Origin: Galaxea fascicularis
Lineage: Eukaryota; Cnidaria; Anthozoa; Scleractinia; Euphylliidae
Assembly (NCBI GenBank): GCA_948470475.1
Contig: OX419342.1
Span: forward strand, 23,435,077-23,499,076
Direction of reading: 5' to 3'
Length of the DNA stretch: 64,000 bases
In this document: positions 11,810 through 25,843 of the stretch, in pieces
Layout: every line of letters begins with the position of its first letter
Position numbering within the stretch: position 1 is the first letter of the stretch
Notes under the pieces: generated by a model
Told to the model about the DNA's origin: nothing
Seen by the model: only the letters and a program-made list of their open reading frames with translations
Database searches by the model: none
Position numbers and translations under genes: made by a program

Positions 11810-13320
11810 ACGTCGTTTTCTTGGCCCGTACTAAAAGTTACGGATCGTCGTTTTTTTCCCGTACAGTTGCTTTATGGCGCGCGCGCTTCCCGCTTGGGTC
11901 ATGAGTGAACGTATGCATCGCATAACTCTTGGCACCACGCTGCATGACGCCACTTCCAAGAACCCCGATTAGAACTAATTCTGGACTAACTGTGTTGTTA
12001 CTGAACCTATATTATTACATCCTTGCAGTTTTAGCCTTAAACCTAAACCCGCCTGACACTTACCCTTTATAGAGTGAACAACCTCAGCCAAACTAGTAGC
12101 CGCGTTTGGAAAAGCGCATCAATAAACACAAGAAAAACGTACAACTTAGAAAAACTGACTGAACCAGCTAAAGATTGACCCGGGAACTTTGTAAATAACA
12201 GCTTTCTAAGTAAAGGACGGCCGGCACTATTGGTTTATTGAAATAGAGGATGCAGCATAAACAACAATGCAGGTGCCGAACTTACAACCACTGCAGCTGT
12301 GACAGGTTGGCAAAAACACCATCTGGGAGATTCTGAATTTTGTTGGAGTATAAATACCTGCAAGAAAATTAGCACATTTCAGATTTGTAACAGAGTCAGC
12401 ATGTTTGATAATTTTGAGATGTATACGCACACGTTATGCACTTTACTGGTAATTCAAACCGGACCTCTGCTTAGTCGCAAAAGTTTTTTATTTACCTAGC
12501 CAGTCCTTGAATGTTGCTTCTTTGAGGAGAAAACCGAACTTTTCAAAACGCTTTTAGGAACACGGAGAACAAGCCAATCATAAGCACGGAGATTTTATTG
12601 GCATTGACAAGAATTTCTGTTGGCTTTACTTCCCCACAGAGTCTTATTAGAACTTGCAAGGAACCAGCCCACTCCTAAGTAATTCTGCAACTGTAATCAG
12701 GCAGTACCACTGATATCTTGTATCCATCATTTGATTTCATTTGAGTTGATTTAGAGTTAATTTGATTTACAGTCTCCCCAATTAATAGAGCACCTGTGCT
12801 CGGCTAGAAAGATTTGAGACTTAAATAGAGACAAAGTTTTTATTAAACGGCATTGATGAGAGGCACGCAACAGCTGCAAAATGGACCTCTCTATAGAAAC
12901 GACAATAATTCATTGCCTGTACCAATAACTGCTTGGTCGAAACAAATCTGTTTTGCAGGGGTTTATAATTCACTACACAGCATAAAGGAAATAACAACTG
13001 TGTTTCTTTGCAAATTCCCCAGTGAACTTAAACGTTGTAAGGAATCAAAGCTAAACAAACAAGAAATGTCCATCCAACGCGAAACTACGAACGATACAAA
13101 AAGCAGTTAGGAGGAAGACATAAATCCATTATAACATGTTTTTGGAAATCTACGCGTGTTGATTTGTAAGTACATAGAATCTCACAATATTTGAGAAACC
13201 TAAAACTTGCAATAAATCTTAGTGCTAATGCTCTGTAAGAAACTTAAATGTGGGCCTTGTTTGGCGGTTTTCTTTATTTTCAAGTTGTGTTTTAACCAAA
13301 CGTGATCTAGGTAGGGTTAC

Positions 13321-16300
13321 TTGTCAAGGACACAGCAACCAAAGCAGTTGAGGTACTTAACTGTAATAATTATACCTTACACTGAGTTAGTACGCGTTGT
13401 GACTGGTCAACTTTGCATGCCGTATTCTACTTTACGGCCCGCTAAATTTGAAACTTTAGTTTCTTACGATTACCCCAAGAGGAGAGAGGATTACCCTAAG
13501 AGATATAATATATATTTTACTAACGTCGTTTTCTTGGCCCGTACTAAATGTTACGGATCGTCATTTTTTTCCCGTACAGTTGCTTTATGGCGCGCGCGCT
13601 TCCCGCTTGGGTCATGAGTGAACGCATGCATCGCATAACTCTTGGCACCACGCTGCATGACGCCACTTCCAAGAACCCCGATTAGAACTAATTCTGGACT
13701 AACTGTGTTGTTACTGAACCTATATTATTACATCCTTGCAGTTTTAGCCTTAAACCTAAACCCGCCTGACACTTAACCTTTCTAGAGTGAACAACCTCAG
13801 CCAAATTAGAAGCCGCGTTTGGAAAAGCGCATCAATAAACACAAGAAAAACGTACAACTTAGAAAAACTGGCTGAACCAGCTAAAGATTGACCCGGGAAC
13901 TTTGTAAATAACAGCTTTCTAAGTAAAGGACGGCCGGCACTATTGGTTTATTGAAATAGAGCATGCAGCATAAACAACAATGCAGGTGACGAACTTACAA
14001 CCACTGCAGCTGTGACAGGTTGGCAAAAACACCATCTGGGAGATTCTGAATTTTGTTTGAATCTAACGATCTGCAAGAAAATCAGCACATTTCAGATTTG
14101 TAACAGAGTCAGTATGTTTGATAATTTTGAGATGTATACGCACACGTTATGCACTTTACTGGTAATTCAAACCGGACCTCTGCTTAGTCGCAAAAGTTTT
14201 TTATTTACCTAGCCAGTCCTTGAATGTTGCTTCTTTGAGAAGAAAACCGAACTTTTCAAAACACTTTTAGGAACACGGAGAACAAGCCAATCATAAGCAC
14301 GGAGATTTTATTGGCATTGACAAGAATTTCTGTTGGCTTTACTTCCCCACAGAGTCTTATTAGAACTTGCAAGGAACCAGCCCACTCCTAAGTAATTCTG
14401 CAACTGTAATCAGGCAGTACCACTGATATCTTGCATCCATCATTTGATTTCATTTGAGTTGATTTAGAGTTAATTTGATTTACAGTCTCCCCAATTAATA
14501 GAGCACCTGTGCTCGGCTAGAAAGATTTGAGACTTAAATAGCGACAAAGTTTTTATTAAACGGCATTGATGAGAGGCACGCAACAGCTGCAAAATGGACC
14601 TCTCTATAGAAACGACAATAATTCATTGTCTGTACCAATAACTGCTTGGTCGAAACAAATCTGTTTTGCAGGGGTTTATAATTCACTACACAGCATAAAG
14701 GAAATAACAACTGTGTTTCTTTGCAAATTCCCCAGTGAACTTAAACGTTGTAAGGAATCAAAGCTAAACAAACAAGAAATGTCCATCCAACGCGAAACTA
14801 CGAACGATACAAAAAGCAGTTAGGAGGAAGACATAAATCCATTATAACATGTTTTTGGAAATCTACGCGTGTTGATTTGTAAGTACATAGAATCTCACAA
14901 TATTTGAGAAACCTAAAACTTGCAATAAATCTTAGTGCTAATGCTCTGTAAGAAACTTAAATGTGGGCCTTGTTTGGCGGTTTTCTTTATTTTCAAGTTG
15001 TGTTTTAACCAAACGTGATCTAGGTAGGGTTACTTGTCAAGGACACAGCAACCAAAGCAGTTGAGGTACTTAACTGTAATAATTATACCTTACACTGAGT
15101 TAGTACGCGTTGTGACTGGTCAACTTTGCATGCCGTATTCTACTTTACGGCCCGCTAAATTTGAAACTTTAGTTTCTTACGATTACCCCAAGAGGAGAGA
15201 GGATTACCCTAAGAGATATAATATATATTTTACTAACGTCGTTTTCTTGGCCCGTACTAAATGTTACGGATCGTCATTTTTTTCCCGTACAGTTGCTTTA
15301 TGGCGCGCGCGCTTCCCGCTTGGGTCATGAGTGAACGCATGCATCGCATAACTCTTGGCACCACGCTGCATGACGCCACTTCCAAGAACCCCGATTAGAA
15401 CTAATTCTGGACTAACTGTGTTGTTACTGAACCTATATTATTACATCCTTGCAGTTTTAGCCTTAAACCTAAACCCGCCTGACACTTAACCTTTCTAGAG
15501 TGAACAACCTCAGCCAAATTAGAAGCCGCGTTTGGAAAAGCGCATCAATAAACACAAGAAAAACGTACAACTTAGAAAAACTGGCTGAACCAGCTAAAGA
15601 TTGACCCGGGAACTTTGTAAATAACAGCTTTCTAAGTAAAGGACGGCCGGCACTATTGGTTTATTGAAATAGAGCATGCAGCATAAACAACAATGCAGGT
15701 GACGAACTTACAACCACTGCAGCTGTGACAGGTTGGCAAAAACACCATCTGGGAGATTCTGAATTTTGTTTGAATCTAACGATCTGCAAGAAAATCAGCA
15801 CATTTCAGATTTGTAACAGAGTCAGTATGTTTGATAATTTTGAGATGTATACGCACACGTTATGCACTTTACTGGTAATTCAAACCGGACCTCTGCTTAG
15901 TCGCAAAAGTTTTTTATTTACCTAGCCAGTCCTTGAATGTTGCTTCTTTGAGAAGAAAACCGAACTTTTCAAAACACTTTTAGGAACACGGAGAACAAGC
16001 CAATCATAAGCACGGAGATTTTATTGGCATTGACAAGAATTTCTGTTGGCTTTACTTCCCCACAGAGTCTTATTAGAACTTGCAAGGAACCAGCCCACTC
16101 CTAAGTAATTCTGCAACTGTAATCAGGCAGTACCACTGATATCTTGCATCCATCATTTGATTTCATTTGAGTTGATTTAGAGTTAATTTGATTTACAGTC
16201 TCCCCAATTAATAGAGCACCTGTGCTCGGCTAGAAAGATTTGAGACTTAATTAGCGACAAAGTTTTTATTAAACGGCATTGATGAGAGGCACGCAACAGC

Positions 16301-16746
16301 TGCAAAATGGACCTCTCTATAGAAACGACAATAATTCATTGTCTGTACCAATAACTGCTTGGTCGAAACAAATCTGTTTTGCAGGGGTTTATAATTCACT
16401 ACACAGCATAAAGGAAATAACAACTGTGTTTCTTTGCAAATTCCCCAGTGAACTTAAACGTTGTAAGGAATCAAAGCTAAACAAACAAGAAATGTCCATC
16501 CAACGCGAAACTACGAACGATACAAAAAGCAGTTAGGAGGAAGACATAAATCCATTATAACATGTTTTTGGAAATCTACGCGTGTTGATTTGTAAGTACA
16601 TAGAATCTCACAATATTTGAGAAACCTAAAACTTGCAATAAATCTTAGTGCTAATGCTCTGTAAGAAACTTAAATGTGGGCCTTGTTTGGCGGTTTTCTT
16701 TATTTTCAAGCTGTGTTTTAACCAAACGTGATCTAGGTAGGGTTAC
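13321..16746. repeat. near-identical tandem pair of satellite units
   Basis: Two consecutive 1713-bp units share private variants: CTAAATGTTACGG instead of CTAAAAGTTACGG, GTTTGAATCTAACGATCTGC in the variable stretch, and TTTGCATGCC instead of TTTGCAAGCC. They are more alike than either is to other units, which suggests a recent local duplication. Confidence 0.75.
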
Positions 16747-19439
16747 TTGTCAAGGACACAGCAACCAAAGCAGTTGAGGTACTTAACTGTAATAATTATA
16801 CCTTACAGTTAGTACGCGCTGTGACTGGTCAACTTTGCAAGCCGTATTCTACTTTACGGCCCGCTAAATTTGAAACTTTAGTTTCCTATGCACCGGATTA
16901 CCCTAAGAGATATAATATATATTTTACTAACCTCGTTTTCTTGGCCCGTACTAAAAGTTACGGATCGTCGTTTTTTTCCCGTACAGTTGCTTTATGGCGC
17001 GCGCGCTTCCCGCTTGGGTCATGAGTGAACGTATGCATCGCATAACTCTTGGCACCACGCTGCATGACGCCACTTCCAAGAACCCCGATTAGAACTAATT
17101 CTGGACTAACCGTGTTGTTACTGAACCTATATTATTACATCCTTGCAGTTTTAGCCTTAAACCTAAACCCGCCTGACACTTAACCTTTCTAGAGTGAACA
17201 ACCTCAGCCAAATTAGAAGCCGCGTTTGGAAAAGCGCATCAATAAACACAAGAAAAACGTACAACTTAGAAAAACTGACTGAACCAGCTAAAGATTGACC
17301 CGGGAACTTTGTAAATAACAGCTTTCTAAGTAAAGGACGGCCGGCACTATTGGTTTATTGAAATAGAGCATGCAGCATAAACAACAATGCAGGTGACGAA
17401 CTTACAACGACTGCAGCTGTGACAGGTTGGCAAAAACACCATCTGGGAGATTCTGAATTTTGTTGGAACCTAAAGATCTGCAAGAAAATCAGCACATTTC
17501 AGATTTGTAACAGAGTCAGTATGTTTGATAATTTTGAGATGTATACGCACACGTTATGCACTTTACTGGTAATTCAAACCGGACCTCTGGTTAGTCGCAA
17601 AAGTTTTTTATTTACCTAGCCAGTCCTTGAATGTTGCTTCTTTGAGAAGAAAACCGAACTTTTCAAAACGCTTTTAGAAACGCGGAGAACAAGCCAATCA
17701 TAAGCACGGAGATTTTATTGGCATTGACAAGAATTTCTGTTGGCTTTACTTCCCCACAGAGTCTTATTAGAACTTGCAAGGAACCAGCCCACTCCTAAGT
17801 AATTCTGCAACTGTAATAAGGCAGTACCACTGATATCTTGCATCCATCATTTGATTTCATTTGAGTTGATTTAGAGTTAATTTGATTTACAGTCTCCCCA
17901 ATTAATAGAGCACCTGTGCTCGGCTAGAAAGATTTGAGACTTAAATAGCGACAAAGTTTTTATTAAACGGCATTGATGAGAGGCACGCAACAGCTGCGAA
18001 ATGGACCTCTCTATAGAAACGACAATAATTCATTGCCTGTACCAATAACTGCTTGGTCGAAACAAATCTGTTTTGCAGGGGTTTATAATTCACTACACAG
18101 CATAAAGGAAATAACAACTGTGTTTCTTTGCAAATTCCCCAGTGAACTTAAACGTTGTAAGGAATCAAAGCTAAACAAACAAGAAATGTTCATCCAACTC
18201 GAAACTACGAACGATACAAAAAGCAGTTAGGAGGAAGACATAAATCCATTATAACATGCTTTTGGAAATCTACGCGTGTTGATTTGTAAGTACATAGAAT
18301 CTCACAATATTTGAGAAACCTAAAACTTGCAATAAATCTTAGTGCTAATGCTCTGTAAGAAACTTAAATGTGGGCCTTGTTTGGCGGTTTTCTTTATTTT
18401 CAAGTTGTGTTTTAACCAAACGTGATCTAGGTAGGGTTACTTGTCAAGGACACAGCAACCAAAGCAGTTGAGGTACTTAACTGTAATAATTATACCTTAC
18501 AGTTAGTACGCGCTGTGAGTGGTCAACTTTGCAAGCCGTATTCTACTTTACGGCCCGCTAAATTTGAAACTTTAGTTTCCTATGATTACCCCAAGAGGAG
18601 AGAGGATTACCCTAAGAGATATAATATATATTTTACTAACGTCGTTTTCTTGGCCCGTACTAAAAGTTACGGATCGTCGTTTTTTTCCCGTACAGTTGCT
18701 TTATGGCGCGCGCGCTTCCCGCTTGGGTCATGAGTGAACGTATGCATCGCATAACTCTTGGCACCACGCTGCATGACGCCACTTCCAAGAACCCCGATTA
18801 GAACTAATTCTGGACTAACTGTGTTGTTACTGAACCTATATTATTACATCCTTGCAGTTTTAGCCTTAAACCTAAACCCGCCTGACACTTAACCTTTCTA
18901 GAGTGAACAACCTCAGCCAAATTAGAAGCCGCGTTTGGAAAAGCGCATCAATAAACACAAGAAAAACGTACAACTTAGAAAAACTGGCTGAACCAGCTAA
19001 AGATTGACCCGGGAACTTTGTAAATAACAGCTTTCTAAGTAAAGGACGGCCGGCACTATTGGTTTATTGAAATAGAGCATGCAGCATAAACAACAATGCA
19101 GGTGACGAACTTACAACCACTGCAGCTGTGACAGGTTGGCAAAAACACCATCTGGGAGATTCTGAATTTTGTTGGAACCTAAAGATCTGCAAGAAAATCA
19201 GCACATTTCAGATTTGTAACAGAGTCAGTATGTTTGATAATTTTGAGATGTATACGCACACGTTATGCACTTTACTGGTAATTCAAACCGGACCTCTGCT
19301 TAGTCGCAAAAGTTTTTTATTTACCTAGCCAGTCCTTGAATGTTGCTTCTTTGAGGAGAAAACCGAACTTTTCAAAACGCTTTTAGGAACACGGAGAACA
19401 AGCCAATCATAAGCACGGAGATTTTATTAGCATTGACAA

Positions 19440-22400
19440 GAATTTCTGTTGGCTTTACTTCCCCACAGAGTCTTATTAGAGCTTGCAAGGAACCAGCCCA
19501 CTCCTAAGTAATTCTGCAACTGTAATAAGGCAGCACCACTGATATCTTACATCCATCATTTGATTTCATTTGAGTTGATTTGGAGTTAATTTGATTTACA
19601 GTCTCCCCAATTAATAGAGCACCTGTGCTCGGCTAGAAAGATTTGAGACTTAAATAGAGACAAAGTTTTTATTAAACGGCATTGATGAGAGGCACGCAAC
19701 AGCTGCAAAATGGACCTCTCTATAGAAACGACAATAATTCATTGCCTGTACCAATAACTGCTTGGTCGAAATAAATCTGTTTTGCAGGGGTTTATAATTC
19801 ACTACACAGCATAAAGGAAATAACAACTGTGTTTCTTTGCAAATTCCCCAGTGAACTTAAACGTTGTAAGGAATCAAAGATAAACAAACAAGAAATGTTC
19901 ATCCAACTCGAAACTACGAACGATACAAAAAGCAGTTAGGAGGAAGACATAAATCCATTATAACATGTTTTTGGAAATCTACGCGTGTTGATTTGTAAGT
20001 ACATAGAATCTCACAATATTTGAGAAACCTAAAACTTGCACTAAATCTTAGTGTTAATGCTCTGTAAGAAACTTAAATGAGGGCCTTGTTTGGCGGTTTT
20101 CTTTATTTTCAAGTTGTGTTTTAACCAAACGTGATCTAGGTAGGGTTACTTGTCAAGGACACAGCAACCAAAGCAGTTGAGGTACTTAACTGTAATAATT
20201 ATACCTTACAGTTAGTACGCGCTGTGACTGGTCAACTTTGCAAGCCGTATTGTACTTTACGGCCCGCTAAATTTGAAACTTTAGTTTCCTATGCACCGGA
20301 TTACCCTAAGAGATATAATATATATTTTACTAACGTCGTTTTCTTGGCCCGTACTAAAAGTTACGGATCGTCATTTTTTTCCCGTACAGTTGCTTTATGG
20401 CGCGCGCGCTTTCCGCTTGGGTCATGAGTGAACGTATGCATCGCATAACTCTTGGCACCACGCTGCATGACGCCACTTCCAAGAACCCCGATTAGAACTA
20501 ATTCTGGACTAACTGTGTTGTTACTGAACCTATATTATTACATCCTTGCAGTTTTAGCCTTAAACCTAAACCCGCCTGACACTTAACCTTTCTAGAGTGA
20601 ACAACCTCAGTTAAATTAGAAGCCGCGTTTGAAAAAGCGCATCAATAAACACCAGAAAAACGTACAACTTAGAAAAACTGACTGAACCAGCTAAAGATTG
20701 ACCCGGGAACTTTGTAAATAACAGCTTTCTAAGTAAAGGACGGCTGGCACTATTGGTTTATTGAAATAGAGCATGCAGCATAAACAACAATGCAGGTGAC
20801 GAACTTACAACGACTGCAGCTGTGAGAGGTTGGCAAAAACACCATCTGAGAGATTCTGAATTTTGTTGGAGTATAAATACCTGCAAGAAAATTAGCACAT
20901 TTCAGATTTGTAACAGAGTCAGCATGTTTGATAATTTTGAGATGTATACGCACACGTTATGCACTTTACTGGTAATTCAAACCGGACCTCTGCTTAGTCG
21001 CAAAAGTTTTTTATTTACCTAGCCAGTCCTTGAATGTTGCTTCTTTGAGGAGAAAACCGAACTTTTCAAAACGCTTTTAGGAACACGGAGAACAAGCCAA
21101 TCATAAGCACGGAGATTTTATTAGCATTGACAAGAATTTCTGTTGGCTTTACTTCCCCACAGAGTCTTATTAGAGCTTGCAAGGAACCAGCCCACTCCTA
21201 AGTAATTCTGCAACTGTAATAAGGCAGTACCACTGATATCTTGCATCCATCATTTGATTTCATTTGAGTTGATTTGGAGTTAATTTGATTTACAGTCTCC
21301 CCAATTAATAGAGCACCTGTGCTCGGCTAGAAAGATTTGAGACTTAAATAGAGACAAAGTTTTTATTAAACGGCATTGATGAGAGGCACGCAACAGCTGC
21401 AAAATGGACCTCTCTATAGAAACGACAATAATTCATTGCCTGTACCAATAACTGCTTGGTCGAAATAAATCTGTTTTGCAGGGGTTTATAATTCACTACA
21501 CAGCATAAAGGAAATAACAACTGTGTTTCTTTGCAAATTCCCCAGTGAACTTAAACGTTGTAAGGAATCAAAGATAAACAAACAAGAAATGTTCATCCAA
21601 CTCGAAACTACGAACGATACAAAAAGCAGTTAGGAGGAAGACATAAATCCATTATAACATGTTTTTGGAAATCTACGCGTGTTGATTTGTAAGTACATAG
21701 AATCTCACAATATTTGAGAAACCTAAAACTTGCACTAAATCTTAGTGTTAATGCTCTGTAAGAAACTTAAATGAGGGCCTTGTTTGGCGGTTTTCTTTAT
21801 TTTCAAGTTGTGTTTTAACCAAACGTGATCTAGGTAGGGTTACTTGTCAAGGACACAGCAACCAAAGCAGTTGAGGTACTTAACTGTAATAATTATACCT
21901 TACAGTTAGTACGCGCTGTGACTGGTCAACTTTGCAAGCCGTATTGTACTTTACGGCCCGCTAAATTTGAAACTTTAGTTTCCTATGCACCGGATTACCC
22001 TAAGAGATATAATATATATTTTACTAACGTCGTTTTCTTGGCCCGTACTAAAAGTTACGGATCGTCATTTTTTTCCCGTACAGTTGCTTTATGGCGCGCG
22101 CGCTTTCCGCTTGGGTCATGAGTGAACGTATGCATCGCATAACTCTTGGCACCACGCTGCATGACGCCACTTCCAAGAACCCCGATTAGAACTAATTCTG
22201 GACTAACTGTGTTGTTACTGAACCTATATTATTACATCCTTGCAGTTTTAGCCTTAAACCTAAACCCGCCTGACACTTAACCTTTCTAGAGTGAACAACC
22301 TCAGTTAAATTAGAAGCCGCGTTTGAAAAAGCGCATCAATAAACACCAGAAAAACGTACAACTTAGAAAAACTGACTGAACCAGCTAAAGATTGACCCGG

Positions 22401-24540
22401 GAACTTTGTAAATAACAGCTTTCTAAGTAAAGGACGGCTGGCACTATTGGTTTATTGAAATAGAGCATGCAGCATAAACAACAATGCAGGTGACGAACTT
22501 ACAACGACTGCAGCTGTGAGAGGTTGGCAAAAACACCATCTGAGAGATTCTGAATTTTGTTGGAGTATAAATACCTGCAAGAAAATTAGCACATTTCAGA
22601 TTTGTAACAGAGTCAGCATGTTTGATAATTTTGAGATGTATACGCACACGTTATGCACTTTACTGGTAATTCAAACCGGACCTCTGCTTAGTCGCAAAAG
22701 TTTTTTATTTACCTAGCCAGTCCTTGAATGTTGCTTCTTTGAGGAGAAAACCGAACTTTTCAAAACGCTTTTAGGAACACGGAGAACAAGCCAATCATAA
22801 GCACGGAGATTTTATTAGCATTGACAAGAATTTCTGTTGGCTTTACTTCCCCACAGAGTCTTATTAGAGCTTGCAAGGAACCAGCCCACTCCTAAGTAAT
22901 TCTGCAACTGTAATAAGGCAGTACCACTGATATCTTACATCCATCATTTGATTTCATTTGAGTTGATTTGGAGTTAATTTGATTTACAGTCTCCCCAATT
23001 AATAGAGCACCTGTGCTCGGCTAGAAAGATTTGAGACTTAAATAGAGACAAAGTTTTTATTAAACGGCATTGATGAGAGGCACGCAACAGCTGCAAAATG
23101 GACCTCTCTATAGAAACGACAATAATTCATTGCCTGTACCAATAACTGCTTGGTCGAAATAAATCTGTTTTGCAGGGGTTTATAATTCACTACACAGCAT
23201 AAAGGAAATAACAACTGTGTTTCTTTGCAAATTCCCCAGTGAACTTAAACGTTGTAAGGAATCAAAGATAAACAAACAAGAAATGTTCATCCAACTCGAA
23301 ACTACGAACGATACAAAAAGCAGTTAGGAGGAAGACATAAATCCATTATAACATGTTTTTGGAAATCTACGCGTGTTGATTTGTAAGTACATAGAATCTC
23401 ACAATATTTGAGAAACCTAAAACTTGCACTAAATCTTAGTGTTAATGCTCTGTAAGAAACTTAAATGAGGGCCTTGTTTGGCGGTTTTCTTTATTTTCAA
23501 GTTGTGTTTTAACCAAACGTGATCTAGGTAGGGTTACTTGTCAAGGACACAGCAACCAAAGCAGTTGAGGTACTTAACTGTAATAATTATACCTTACAGT
23601 TAGTACGCGCTGTGACTGGTCAACTTTGCAAGCCGTATTGTACTTTACGGCCCGCTAAATTTGAAACTTTAGTTTCCTATGCACCGGATTACCCTAAGAG
23701 ATATAATATATATTTTACTAACGTCGTTTTCTTGGCCCGTACTAAAAGTTACGGATCGTCATTTTTTTCCCGTACAGTTGCTTTATGGCGCGCGCGCTTT
23801 CCGCTTGGGTCATGAGTGAACGTATGCATCGCATAACTCTTGGCACCACGCTGCATGACGCCACTTCCAAGAACCCCGATTAGAACTAATTCTGGACTAA
23901 CTGTGTTGTTACTGAACCTATATTATTACATCCTTGCAGTTTTAGCCTTAAACCTAAACCCGCCTGACACTTAACCTTTCTAGAGTGAACAACCTCAGTT
24001 AAATTAGAAGCCGCGTTTGAAAAAGCGCATCAATAAACACCAGAAAAACGTACAACTTAGAAAAACTGACTGAACCAGCTAAAGATTGACCCGGGAACTT
24101 TGTAAATAACAGCTTTCTAAGTAAAGGACGGCTGGCACTATTGGTTTATTGAAATAGAGCATGCAGCATAAACAACAATGCAGGTGACGAACTTACAACG
24201 ACTGCAGCTGTGAGAGGTTGGCAAAAACACCATCTGAGAGATTCTGAATTTTGTTGGAGTATAAATACCTGCAAGAAAATTAGCACATTTCAGATTTGTA
24301 ACAGAGTCAGCATGTTTGATAATTTTGAGATGTATACGCACACGTTATGCACTTTACTGGTAATTCAAACCGGACCTCTGCTTAGTCGCAAAAGTTTTTT
24401 ATTTACCTAGCCAGTCCTTGAATGTTGCTTCTTTGAGGAGAAAACCGAACTTTTCAAAACGCTTTTAGGAACACGGAGAACAAGCCAATCATAAGCACGG
24501 AGATTTTATTAGCATTGACAAGAATTTCTGTTGGCTTTAC
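19440..24540. repeat. near-identical triplet of 1694-bp satellite units
   Basis: Three consecutive units at exact 1694-bp spacing (anchors 19678, 21372, 23066) share private variants: GTCGAAATAAATCTG, which puts a stop in a small frame; GGCTGGCACTATTGG; GTGAGAGGTTGGC; and TTGCACTAAATCTTAGTGTTAATG. Only a few single-base differences separate them, for example CTTACATCC versus CTTGCATCC. This looks like very recent amplification of one unit. Confidence 0.85.
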
Positions 24541-25843
24541 TTCCCCACAGAGTCTTTTTAGAGCTTGCAAGGAACCAGCCCACTCCTAAGTAATTCTGCA
24601 ACTGTAATAAGGCAGTACCACTGATATCTTGCATCCATCATTTGATTTCATTTGAGTTGATTTGGAGTTAATTTGATTTACAGTCTCCCCAATTAATAGA
24701 GCACCTGTGCTCGGCTAGAAAGATTTGAGACTTAAATAGAGACAAAGTTTTTATTAAACGGCATTGATGAGAGGCACGCAACAGCTGCAAAATGGACCTC
24801 TCTATAGAAACGACAATAATTCATTGCCTGTACCAATAACTGCTTGGTCGAAACAAATCTGTTTTGCAGGGGTTTATAATTCACTACACAGCATAAAGGA
24901 AATAACAACTGTGTTTCTTTGCAAATTCCCCAGTGAACTTAAACGTTGTAAGGAATCAAAGATAAACAAACAAGAAATGTTCATCCAACGCGAAACTACG
25001 AACGATACAAAAAGCAGTTAGGAGGAAGACATAAATCCATTATAACATGTTTTTGGAAATCTACGCGTGTTGATTTGTAAGTGCATAGAATCTCACAATA
25101 TTTGAGAAACCTAAAACTTGCGATAAATCTTAGTGCTAATGCTCTGTAAGAAACTTAAATGTGGGCCTTGTTTGGCGGTTTTCTTTATTTTCAAGTTGTG
25201 TTTTAACCAAACGTGATCTAGGTAGGGTTACCTATCAAGGACACAGCAACCAAAGCAGTTGAGGTACTTAACTGTAATAATTATATCTTACACTGAGTTA
25301 GTACGCGCTGTGACTGGTCAACGTTGCAAGCCGTATTGTACTTTACGGCCCGTTAAATTTGAAACTTTAGTTTCCTATGCATTGGATTACCCTAAGAGAT
25401 ATAATATATATTTTACTAACCTCGTTTTCTTGGCCCGTACTAAAAGTTACGGATCGTCCTTTTTTTTCCCGTACAGTTGCTTTATGGCGCGCGCGCTTCC
25501 CGCTTGGGTCATGAGTGAACGTATGCATCGCATAACTCTTGGCACCACGCTGCATGACGCCACTTCCAAGAACCCCGATTAGAACTAATTCTGGACTAAC
25601 TGTGTTGTTACTGAACCTATATTATTACATCCTTGCAGTTTTAGCCTTAAACCTAAACCCCCCTGACACTTAACCTTTCTAGAGTGAACAACCTCAGCCA
25701 AATTAGAAGCCGCGTTTGGAAAAGCGCATCAATAAACACAACAAAAATGTACAACTTAGAAAAACTGACTGACCAGCTAAAGATTGACCCGGGAACTTTG
25801 TAAATAACAGCTTTCTAAGTAAAGGACGGCCGGCACTATTGGT

